The notes under the pieces were generated by a model. It saw only the letters and a list, made by a program, of their open reading frames with translations. It made no database searches and was not told the DNA's origin. Of a stretch of DNA of 6,320 bases, positions 1-6,320 are shown piece after piece. Location: positions 1 to 6,320 of the forward strand of contig CAMAIG010000099.1 in the NCBI GenBank assembly GCA_945835085.1, written 5' to 3'. Position 1 is the first letter of the stretch. The number at the start of each line of letters is the position of its first letter. This DNA is from an uncultured Ruminococcus sp. (GTDB taxonomy: Bacteria > Bacillota > Clostridia > Oscillospirales > Ruminococcaceae). A program made the translations under genes and the position numbers.

Positions 1-7
1 TTTTATT

Positions 8-14
8 CTCCTTT
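8..14 (-). promoter_or_regulatory. Ribosome binding site of the next gene, which lies beyond the left edge
   Basis: On the minus strand AAAGGAG is followed by AATAAAA up to the window edge, so a start codon is expected at or just past it. The site lies 24 bases after the mraY stop. I see no terminator hairpin between them, only a weak four-base-pair GTAA/TTAC stem. In related clusters the next gene is often murD, ftsW/spoVE or murG, but none of it is visible here. Confidence 0.6.
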
Positions 15-38
15 CGTGTAATGTTTACCGGGCTGCGT

Positions 39-1055
39 TTATTTAAGATAGATACTATAAAGCACGTTTCCGAGGACACCGCATACAAGTCCCACAAGGG
101 AGAAGGTGATAACTATCTTATATTCCGAAAATCCGCACATCTCAAAATGATGGTGGATAGGGGACATCTTGAATATGCGCTTTCCTGTGGTCTTGAAGCT
201 TATTACCTGAAGCACTACGGACAGCGCTTCCAGTATGTATACAAGTGCTATGAGTATGAGCAGGAAATGCTGATGGGTTATAAATCCGAAGGCACACACC
301 GATCCTCCCAGGAACATGGAGCCTGTGTCGCCCATGAATATCTTTGCGGGATTAAGGTTCCATACCAGAAAGCCCATGCAGCCTCCTGCAAGCGCCGATG
401 CGAATATGGAATACTCCCACAGCCCCATGGAGGTGAATATCATAAGATATGACGCACAGAATACTACCGTTACCGTGCCGCAGAGTCCGTCTACACCGTC
501 GGTGATGTTAACGGCATTTGTAAGGTAATAGAGGAACACTACCATAAGGGGATAATAGAATATCCCGAAGTTTATATCCCCGAAAAAGGGGAAGGTTATT
601 ACGGTGGAGGTATCCCCAAGAAGATACAGCACCGCCATAAATGCACAGTCGATGGTTATCTGCATTACGGTCTTTTCCCTTGCACGCAGACCCAGATTGC
701 GCTTCTTTATTGCCTTGATGTAATCGTCGATAAAGCCTATCACGCCGTTGAGTATTGCAAAAACTATTCCTGCAATGAGCTTATACAGCCCGTTTGTTTC
801 GGGAGTGAGGCTTATTTCCCTGCTTATGCTCCGCCACACGCCATAGCACACGGCACAGGATATTATTGTGCCTGCTATGAACATGAAGCCGCCCATTAGG
901 GGAGTGCCGTTTTTGCTCTTCTGCCATGCGGGGCCTTTCTCATAGATGGTCGCTCCGAAGGAGAGCTTTTTGAAAAGCGGGATAAGATACAGTCCCGAAA
1001 GGGCTGCCACTGCAAATGCTATTCCCGCTGCCAGCAGATCTATCCAATATGGCAT
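39..1055 (-). CDS. mraY: Phospho-N-acetylmuramoyl-pentapeptide transferase MraY
   Basis: MraY is a polytopic membrane enzyme that transfers phospho-MurNAc-pentapeptide from UDP to undecaprenyl phosphate, forming lipid I, the first lipid-linked step of peptidoglycan synthesis. The 338-residue protein is within the usual family length and shows about ten hydrophobic segments. Family motifs are GFIDDYIKAIKKRNLGL at 107-123 (Asp110 and Asp111), NAVNITDGVDGL at 180-191, FMGDTGS at 240-246 (Asp243) and SPIHHHFE at 298-305. The usually near-invariant first loop reads GPAWQKSKNGTPLMGG at 41-56. The commonly conserved His is Gln45 and the second Thr of GTPTMGG is Leu53; I confirmed both from the bases. 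The start is supported by AAGGAG nine bases upstream. The gene begins 15 bases after the murE-murF stop, so it is probably co-transcribed and translationally coupled with it. It uses the product of the MurF half. Confidence 0.97.
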   Translation of the reverse strand: MPYWIDLLAAGIAFAVAALSGLYLIPLFKKLSFGATIYEKGPAWQKSKNGTPLMGGFMFIAGTIISCAVCYGVWRSISREISLTPETNGLYKLIAGIVFAILNGVIGFIDDYIKAIKKRNLGLRAREKTVMQITIDCAFMAVLYLLGDTSTVITFPFFGDINFGIFYYPLMVVFLYYLTNAVNITDGVDGLCGTVTVVFCASYLMIFTSMGLWEYSIFASALAGGCMGFLVWNLNPAKIFMGDTGSMFLGGSVCAFGFITHQHFLLILIALVYILEALSVVLQVISFKTTGKRIFKMSPIHHHFEMCGFSEYKIVITFSLVGLVCGVLGNVLYSIYLK

Positions 1056-1064
1056 TTTATAGTG

Positions 1065-1070
1065 CTCCTT
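1065..1070 (-). promoter_or_regulatory. Ribosome binding site of mraY
   Basis: AAGGAG begins directly after the murE-murF TAA stop and lies nine bases before the mraY ATG. A ribosome ending on murE-murF would cover this site, which suggests translational coupling. Confidence 0.85.
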
Positions 1071-3956
1071 TTATTTATAATATTTGTCGATTATTTCTTC
1101 CATATGCATTCCTCGGCTTGCTTTATAGAGAACACAGTCGCCGTCGGACAGCTTGAAATTAAGGAAGTTCAGGATCGTTTCCTTATCGGGGGCATAGCAG
1201 CAGCTCAGTCCGCAGCGTTCTGCTCCCTTTGCAATGTATTTTGCATAGTTTCCGTAGCACACCAGAAGATCGAGTCCCATGGCTGCTGCATATTCACCTA
1301 TTTCCTCATGTAGCTTCGGGGAATTTGCTCCAAGCTCCAGCATATCTCCAAGGACTGCTGCTCTTTTTCCGCCATAGCTTGGTTCAAGCTCACAAAGCAC
1401 ATCTATGGCTGCCTTCATTGAGTCGGGAGCGGCATTGTAGCAGTCTATGAGAAGGGTCTGCTCCTTTCGCTTTTCGATATGCTGCCTCAGACCGTCAAGC
1501 TCAAAGGTGGATAGCTTTTCTGCAATTCCCGCACCCTCACAGCCTGCTTCTGTGGCTGCTGCATAGGCTATAAGTGCGTCAAGAACATGATGCTTTCCTA
1601 TGCAGGGAAGAGTTATGCGCTGCACCGCTTTTCCCTCATAAACCACATCAAATGAGGTCGAACCCGCTTCGGTGATGATATTGCGGGCGGTATAGTCACA
1701 GCCCTCGGAAACCATTCCGCAGGTTATTACTTTGCGGTCGGTGATGGTATTTTTTAGAGGAGCAAGGAGATCGTCATCTCCGTTTACGATAAGGGGGGCG
1801 TTTTCGGCTGCACCCTTCAGTATTTCAAGCTTTGCACGGAGTATGCCTTCACGGGAGCCCAGGTTTTCCGCATGGGACCAGCCGATGTTTGTTATTACTG
1901 CAATGGTTGGACGGCAGGTATCGGACAGGCGTTCTATCTCCCCGAAATGGGACATTCCCATTTCTATTACTGCTGCCTTATGCTCGGGACGAAGCTTCAG
2001 AAGTGTGAAGGGCAGACCTATCTCATTATTATGGTTGCCCTCTGTTTTGAGGGTTTCGTATTTTGAGGAGAGGGCAAGGGCTGTCATTTCCTTGGTAGTG
2101 GTCTTGCCCACGCTGCCTGTTATTCCCACAAGCTTGGGAGTAAATTTTTCTCTGTAATGCTTTGCTATGGCAAGTATTGCCTTGGCGGTGTCGTCCACCA
2201 CTATACAGGGCAGATTTTTTATGGGACGGTTGGTTATGGCTGCAATAGCGCCCTTATTAATAGCGTCCTCCACAAAATTATGACCGTCAAAACGCTCTCC
2301 CTTGAAGGCGATGAAAACGGCTCCGGGACGGATAGACCTTGTATCGCTGATTATGCTGCCTGCATTTATTACACGTCGGGCAGAGGAGATATTCTCCCGT
2401 CTGCCGTTTGCTGCGGCGCAAAGCTCATCTATGCTCATGCCGCTGCAGAGTGATGCGTCTATTTTGATATCGGGCTTTTCGAGAGCTTTTAATGCCTCGG
2501 CACAGATCTCTCTCTCGTCAAAATGGATATGCACATTGTCCCTGAGCACCTGATAATCCTCATGTCCCTTGCCTGCAAGGACGATAACATCTCCCTTTCG
2601 GGCTATATTCACTGCATGGAAGATCGCATTCTTTCGGTCGGTTATGCGGTCATAGGGGACGTTATTATCCGTTTCTATTCCCGTGATTATTTCATCAATT
2701 ATCTTATCGGGGTCCTCGTTTCGGGGGTTATCCGAGGTTATGATAAGGTAATCCGCATATTTTGCCGCTGCCTTTGCCATAAGGGGGCGCTTTGTGCGGT
2801 CACGATCTCCTCCGCAGCCGAACAGGCAGATAAGCCTGCCCTCGGTATTCTCCTTTATTGCAGGGAGCATATTCTCCAGGGCATCGGGGGAATGGGCATA
2901 GTCGCATACGATATAGAAATTGCGGCGGGTGGGGATTATCTCGCATCTTCCCCTTACTCCCTCAAAGCTGTTTACAGCGTTTGTTATCTTATCCATGGGC
3001 ACACGGAGCTGGGAACATACCGCAATGGCTGCTATGGCGTTTGATATATTATAGCTGCCCATCATTTTAAGGCTGAAGGGGAAGCTTTTTCCCGGGAAGC
3101 AGAACCAGAATTTCGATGCACCGTCTACATACTTTATGTAGCTTGCATATACCGATGTTCCGCCCTTTATTCCGTAAGAAAACTTATTGCAGGTTATTTC
3201 GTTATAGAGCCGCTCGCCGAAGCTGTCCTCCGTATTTACAAAGGCAAGTTTGCAGTGATCGGTAAAGAGCTTTTTCTTGGCAAGATAATAGTTTTCCATT
3301 GTTCCGTGATAGTCAAGGTGGTCACGGGTCAGATTTGTGAACACTGCCGCTGTAAAGATGGCAGGTCCTATCCTGTTCTGCTCAAGGGCAAAGGAGGAAA
3401 CCTCCATTACGCAGTATTTGCAGCCCTCGCTTACCATGCGGCGGAATATGGCATAAAGCTCCGATACCTTGGGGGTGGTGGGAGTGGAATCGTCACGGTC
3501 AAGGGGGGCTTTGCCTATGAGCGTGCCTGCTGTGCCGATAAGCCCTGCCTTTGCTCCCGCATAGGTAAGTATATGGTGTATCATTGTGGTCATTGTGGTC
3601 TTGCCGTTGGTGCCTGTTACTCCCACAAGTATCAGCTGCTTTTCGGGATGGTCATACCATGCGGCGATAAGCAGTCCATAGAATTTGCGGGTGTCGGACA
3701 CTATTATCTGCTTTGAGCCAAGCTTCAGATCGTGGTCGCATACTACGACAGCTGCTCCCTTTTCAAGCATTTCCTCTGCTGCACTGTGACCGTCAAAGCT
3801 GTTTCCCTTGACGCACACGAAAATATTTCCGGGCTTTACGCTTCGTGTATCATCGGTTATCCCTGTGATATCGGCGTCCTTTCCAATATACCTGCTTTCG
3901 GCATACTGGGAGGTATCTTTCAGAAGCTCGCTTAACTTTTTTATTATTTCTTTCAT
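1071..3956 (-). CDS. murE-murF: Bifunctional MurE-MurF fusion: UDP-MurNAc-tripeptide ligase plus D-Ala-D-Ala-adding ligase
   Basis: One uninterrupted 961-codon frame encodes two complete cytoplasmic ATP-dependent ligases. The MurE half (about 1-490) has the P-loop GVTGTNGKT at 112-120, STPTTP at 157-162, EVSS at 185-188, RDHLDYHGTMENYYLAKKK at 211-229 with the likely carbamylated Lys227, and DNPR at 409-412, which predicts meso-diaminopimelate as the added residue. A linker of about 17 residues leads to the MurF half (about 507-961). That half has P-loop GITGSVGKTT at 611-620, EGNHNNEIGLP at 639-649, IEMGMSHFGEI at 664-674, the probable carbamylated Lys709 in RAKLEI, YNAAPDSM at 840-847 and GDMLELG at 870-876. 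Each half is about normal length for its family. I prefer the start at 3956 because GGGAG lies seven bases upstream; an in-frame ATG at 3974 would add six residues but has no ribosome binding site. Met507 has no Shine-Dalgarno sequence, so separate MurF translation is unlikely. The protein holds 28 cysteines. Confidence 0.95.
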   Translation of the reverse strand: MKEIIKKLSELLKDTSQYAESRYIGKDADITGITDDTRSVKPGNIFVCVKGNSFDGHSAAEEMLEKGAAVVVCDHDLKLGSKQIIVSDTRKFYGLLIAAWYDHPEKQLILVGVTGTNGKTTMTTMIHHILTYAGAKAGLIGTAGTLIGKAPLDRDDSTPTTPKVSELYAIFRRMVSEGCKYCVMEVSSFALEQNRIGPAIFTAAVFTNLTRDHLDYHGTMENYYLAKKKLFTDHCKLAFVNTEDSFGERLYNEITCNKFSYGIKGGTSVYASYIKYVDGASKFWFCFPGKSFPFSLKMMGSYNISNAIAAIAVCSQLRVPMDKITNAVNSFEGVRGRCEIIPTRRNFYIVCDYAHSPDALENMLPAIKENTEGRLICLFGCGGDRDRTKRPLMAKAAAKYADYLIITSDNPRNEDPDKIIDEIITGIETDNNVPYDRITDRKNAIFHAVNIARKGDVIVLAGKGHEDYQVLRDNVHIHFDEREICAEALKALEKPDIKIDASLCSGMSIDELCAAANGRRENISSARRVINAGSIISDTRSIRPGAVFIAFKGERFDGHNFVEDAINKGAIAAITNRPIKNLPCIVVDDTAKAILAIAKHYREKFTPKLVGITGSVGKTTTKEMTALALSSKYETLKTEGNHNNEIGLPFTLLKLRPEHKAAVIEMGMSHFGEIERLSDTCRPTIAVITNIGWSHAENLGSREGILRAKLEILKGAAENAPLIVNGDDDLLAPLKNTITDRKVITCGMVSEGCDYTARNIITEAGSTSFDVVYEGKAVQRITLPCIGKHHVLDALIAYAAATEAGCEGAGIAEKLSTFELDGLRQHIEKRKEQTLLIDCYNAAPDSMKAAIDVLCELEPSYGGKRAAVLGDMLELGANSPKLHEEIGEYAAAMGLDLLVCYGNYAKYIAKGAERCGLSCCYAPDKETILNFLNFKLSDGDCVLYKASRGMHMEEIIDKYYK
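2098..3629. repeat. Pair of near-identical direct repeats at the two P-loop coding segments of murE-murF
   Basis: Bases 3595-3629 and 2098-2132 match at 30 of 35 positions by eye. They include a perfect 11-base block (GTGGTCTTGCC on the plus strand) and a block of 19 with one mismatch. They encode the MurE and MurF ATP-binding loops. The spacing is 1497 bases, exactly 499 codons. A weaker second pair, at 3787-3811 and 2281-2305, encodes the related FDGH segments. The protein similarity follows from Mur ligase homology; the extent of base identity may be partly codon preference. Confidence 0.7.
3582..3599. repeat. Perfect nine-base tandem duplication after the MurE P-loop
   Basis: CATTGTGGT occurs twice in a row on the plus strand. 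On the coding strand this gives two ACC ACA ATG units, so the protein reads Thr-Thr-Met twice, at residues 120-125, at the end of the P-loop and the start of the following helix. Confidence 0.85.
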
Positions 3957-3963
3957 GGCTCTT

Positions 3964-3968
3964 CTCCC
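3964..3968 (-). promoter_or_regulatory. Ribosome binding site that decides the murE-murF start
   Basis: GGGAG lies seven bases before the ATG at 3956. The alternative in-frame ATG at 3974 lies upstream of this site and is preceded only by an AT-rich stretch with no Shine-Dalgarno match. The site is in the 29-base gap after the penicillin-binding protein stop. Confidence 0.75.
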
Positions 3969-3985
3969 GATCATATTATTGATTA

Positions 3986-6292
3986 TTATCCTTCGTCCTT
4001 GACTATGAACGTTACTTCAACGACTGTTCCCACGGGGACTATGGTTCCCGGCAGATAGTTCTGGGAGTAGGCTACCGCTCCCGAATGAGCGGACGCTCCA
4101 TCTCCTGCCTTGAAGTTAATATTGGCAGATGTAAGCAGATAATTCACGTCGCTTAGGGTATGACCTATTACATTGGGCACTTCCGTATACTGAGTGTCCA
4201 TATTCTCCTCGGTGTAGAGAATGACCTTGCCGTTTCTCGGTATTGAGGAGGAGCGTGAGGGCACCTGGGTAACTACCGTATCTCCATCGCCCACTACATA
4301 TGCCTGAAGCTCAAGATTTGATAATGTTTCCTCTGCTGCCTCAACGGACTGTCCCTCAACGCTCGGTACGGTAATGTCAAGGGCTGCAAGCTCTTCATCG
4401 GTATATTCGGGGTAATATCCGAGATATGGAAGGGCGTCCTTGAATACTGCCGATACCACGGGGGCTGCCACCATGCTTCCGTAATAAACATGGCTGCCGT
4501 TGTGATCCCTGCCCTGAGGCTCATCGACCATTAAAAGCATGAGTATCTCCGGGTCGTTTGCGGGGGCAAAGCCTACATAGGACGATACATAAAGGCTTTC
4601 CGAGCCTGTTTCCTTGTTTTCGTGTAACTTCTGGGAGGTTCCCGATTTTCCGCCGATACGATAGCCCTTGATATATGCATTGGAGCCGCCCTTATTGTTA
4701 ACAACGGATTCAAGCACCTGACGCATCTGTGCCGAGGTTTCCTCGGAAATTACCTGGCGGCGGACGTTCTTTTCCTTGGTGCTGATAATGTTTCCGTTAT
4801 TATCGACTATTTTGCTCACTACATAGGGCTGGAGCAGATATCCGCCGTTTATTACTGCGGCATATGCGGTTATCATCTGTATGGGAGTTACACGGTTTGA
4901 CTGTCCGAAGGAGCAGGAGGCAAGCTCTACTATTCCCATTTCCTCCTCGGTATAGTAAAAGCCCGACGCTTCTCCCGGGAGATCTATTCCCGTTGGCTCC
5001 GTAAAGCCGTATGCGGTGAAATATTTGAAGAAATTTGTTACTCCCAGCCTCTGACCTATCTGGATAAATGCAGGGTTGCAGGAGTTTGTCATTGCGGTGG
5101 TGAAATCCTGGGTGCCGTGGGAGCCTGTTGTCCAGCAGTGAATGGGCCAGTCTGCTACCTGTATCACGCCGCTGCAGGTAAATGTGGAATTAAGGTCTAT
5201 TACCTTTTCCTCCAGAGCCGACGAGCCTGTTACTACCTTGAATACGGAGCCCGGCTCATAGGTTTCGGTTATCGCCTTGTTTTTCCACTGCTTTTCACGA
5301 AGCTCTGCATATTTTTCGCTGTAGGCTTCCTCGTCCTCGGTTTCCTCCATTAGTTTAGCAAGGGTCTGCTGATCCTTTACGGCGAAAATGGAGTTGCGGT
5401 CGTTAAGATCAAACCCGGGGGAGGACGCCATTGCAAGTATCGCACCTGTTTTTGCGTTCATGATTATTGCACAGGCACGGTTGTCAACGTCGTTCTGCTC
5501 GATGCAGTTGGCAAGCTCTCTTTCAACATAATACTGCAGGGTGGAATCTATGGTAAGGTAAAGGGAGTTGCCGTCCTTTGCTGCATAGATCTTATCGTTT
5601 TTATAGGGCATTTCGTTGCCTAGACCGTCGGTTGCGGAGATTATCTTGCCGTCTACTCCCGCAAGATAGTCGTTATAATATGCCTCTACTCCGTAAATGC
5701 CGTCGCCGTCGTAATTTGTAAAGCCGATAACTGCGGCTGCCATTTCGTTATAGGGATAATATCTCTTGGTGTCCTCCTCTGTGGAGATTAGATTTCCTAC
5801 AAGCTCCGCTTCCTTGGCTCTTGCGTATATTTCCGTGACTATGGGCTTTTCTATCTTTGAGGCTGCCTTATACCATTTTCTGTCCTTGGTATTTTCGTCG
5901 GTAAATACCTTTATTATATCCGAATACTCTGCTCCCGTTTCCTCGCTGAGGATAGTTGCAGCCATTTTTATCTGGCGTTCCTTTTCGTCGCCGTCCATCT
6001 TTTTTTCGTCTGCGTGGGTGATGGCATAGGGGTTCAGAATGATGTTATAGACTGTTGCGGACTGGGCAAGTATTTTGCCGTTGGAGTCGTATATGCTTCC
6101 TCGGGCTGCCTTTACGGTGGTGCTTCCGAACTGGCTGTCGTTTGCCATTGCCGTATAGTAGCTGTTTTTATTTACGCTTGTGTTGAACAGGCTGCATATC
6201 AGGGTGAAGGCTACTATTATTACTATCACGCTAACAGGGAGATTGAGCCTGTTTTTCATTATTTTTGTGGGACTGTAATTTTCCTTTGCCAT
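3986..6292 (-). CDS. ftsI: Class B penicillin-binding protein (FtsI/SpoVD family transpeptidase) with two C-terminal PASTA domains
   Basis: This 768-residue protein is a membrane-anchored D,D-transpeptidase that cross-links peptidoglycan stem peptides outside the cell. A short basic cytoplasmic N-terminus is followed by one membrane segment at about residues 18-36. The class B dimerisation domain follows, with RGSIYDSNGKILA at 64-76 and GVEAYYNDYLAG at 201-212. The transpeptidase domain spans about 272-620 and has all three active-site motifs: SVFK at 349-352 (catalytic Ser349), SCN at 404-406 and KSGT at 549-552. Two PASTA domains lie at about 639-696 and 701-766. Cys373 and Cys386 sit in the segment that holds a redox-controlled disulfide in Bacillus SpoVD. 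The start at 6292 is supported by AAAGGAG seven bases upstream, although the frame stays open to the window edge. The gene ends in tandem TAA stops. Its place before murE fits either the division enzyme (FtsI/PBP2B) or sporulation SpoVD, and sequence alone does not decide which; the symbol given is the family name. Confidence 0.95.
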   Translation of the reverse strand: MAKENYSPTKIMKNRLNLPVSVIVIIVAFTLICSLFNTSVNKNSYYTAMANDSQFGSTTVKAARGSIYDSNGKILAQSATVYNIILNPYAITHADEKKMDGDEKERQIKMAATILSEETGAEYSDIIKVFTDENTKDRKWYKAASKIEKPIVTEIYARAKEAELVGNLISTEEDTKRYYPYNEMAAAVIGFTNYDGDGIYGVEAYYNDYLAGVDGKIISATDGLGNEMPYKNDKIYAAKDGNSLYLTIDSTLQYYVERELANCIEQNDVDNRACAIIMNAKTGAILAMASSPGFDLNDRNSIFAVKDQQTLAKLMEETEDEEAYSEKYAELREKQWKNKAITETYEPGSVFKVVTGSSALEEKVIDLNSTFTCSGVIQVADWPIHCWTTGSHGTQDFTTAMTNSCNPAFIQIGQRLGVTNFFKYFTAYGFTEPTGIDLPGEASGFYYTEEEMGIVELASCSFGQSNRVTPIQMITAYAAVINGGYLLQPYVVSKIVDNNGNIISTKEKNVRRQVISEETSAQMRQVLESVVNNKGGSNAYIKGYRIGGKSGTSQKLHENKETGSESLYVSSYVGFAPANDPEILMLLMVDEPQGRDHNGSHVYYGSMVAAPVVSAVFKDALPYLGYYPEYTDEELAALDITVPSVEGQSVEAAEETLSNLELQAYVVGDGDTVVTQVPSRSSSIPRNGKVILYTEENMDTQYTEVPNVIGHTLSDVNYLLTSANINFKAGDGASAHSGAVAYSQNYLPGTIVPVGTVVEVTFIVKDEG

Positions 6293-6294
6293 AT

Positions 6295-6320
6295 TCAGGC
6301 TCCTTTCCTCTTGTCTGCCG
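6295..6320 (-). other. Possible last codons of the upstream gene, ftsL position expected
   Basis: One minus-strand frame reads Ala-Asp-Lys-Arg-Lys-Gly-Ala and then TGA at 6297-6295, two bases before the penicillin-binding protein ATG. A charged, Lys-rich tail ending here would fit an upstream cluster gene such as ftsL. Seven codons are too few to recognise a family, and the frame could be chance. Confidence 0.3.
6300..6306 (-). promoter_or_regulatory. Ribosome binding site of the penicillin-binding protein gene
   Basis: AAAGGAG is followed by seven bases and then the ATG at 6292. It fixes the start of the penicillin-binding protein, which matters because the reading frame remains open upstream to the window edge. 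Confidence 0.85.

Noticed and set aside
1..38. Terminator after mraY
   Set aside because: Only a weak four-base-pair stem can be drawn and no run of T follows it on the minus strand. A good ribosome binding site at 8-14 instead suggests that the operon continues.
1410..1440. MurF motif YNAAP in place of the commoner YNANP as a possible loss of function
   Set aside because: Firmicute MurF proteins vary at this position (YNASP also occurs), and all other catalytic motifs are present, so an inactive enzyme is not supported.
2436..2438. Internal ATG (Met507) as a separate murF start
   Set aside because: The bases before it (CTGCAGCGGC) contain no Shine-Dalgarno match, and the frame continues unbroken from MurE, so a single fusion protein is the simpler reading.
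2523..3044. Long open frame of 173 codons on the plus strand, opposite the MurE half
   Set aside because: It lies fully antisense to strongly supported MurE motifs and has no recognisable domain. It is best explained by codon bias of the real gene. The other plus-strand frames, such as 3255-3716, 21-452 and 1732-2157, are rejected for the same reason.
4294..4524. Minus-strand frame of 76 codons inside the penicillin-binding protein gene
   Set aside because: It is an alternative frame within the transpeptidase and PASTA coding region, with no protein family features.
5275..5395. Charged acidic segment at residues 300-340 of the penicillin-binding protein as an inserted domain
   Set aside because: It is only about 40 residues long, lies in a region of the family that is variable in length, and is followed directly by the normal EPGSVFK motif. 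It looks like a surface loop, not a domain.

Overview
The window is a compact stretch of a division and cell wall (dcw-type) gene cluster. All genes are on the minus strand, so transcription runs from high to low coordinates. The order is a class B penicillin-binding protein with two PASTA domains (6292 to 3986), a single reading frame fusing the two Mur ligases MurE and MurF (3956 to 1071), and MraY (1055 to 39). Intergenic gaps are only 29 and 15 bases. Each gene has its own ribosome binding site, and I see no promoter or terminator inside the window, so one polycistronic transcript is likely. A further AAAGGAG at 8-14 shows that the operon continues off the left edge. The right edge may hold the last codons of an upstream gene; the ftsL position is expected there.

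The gene order, the PASTA-bearing FtsI/SpoVD-type transpeptidase, the strong AAAGGAG ribosome binding sites, the moderate GC content and the cysteine-rich cytoplasmic enzymes fit an anaerobic Firmicute of the Clostridia, perhaps a Ruminococcus-like member of the Oscillospiraceae. This assignment is inference; there is no rRNA or other phylogenetic marker here. The DNPR motif in the MurE half predicts meso-diaminopimelate in the peptidoglycan.

The genes cover consecutive steps of one pathway. MurE adds the third amino acid to UDP-MurNAc-dipeptide, MurF adds D-Ala-D-Ala, and MraY moves the finished phospho-MurNAc-pentapeptide onto undecaprenyl phosphate to give lipid I. The penicillin-binding protein cross-links the polymer outside the membrane. 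Enzyme order along the transcript matches reaction order from MurE to MraY.

This is mainly a conserved core region, not an accessory island, and I find no mobile element, CRISPR array, RNA gene or unknown system. The points most worth a second look are the MurE-MurF fusion and the near-repeat DNA inside it, two substitutions in a highly conserved MraY cytoplasmic loop, and a SpoVD-like cysteine pair in the transpeptidase.
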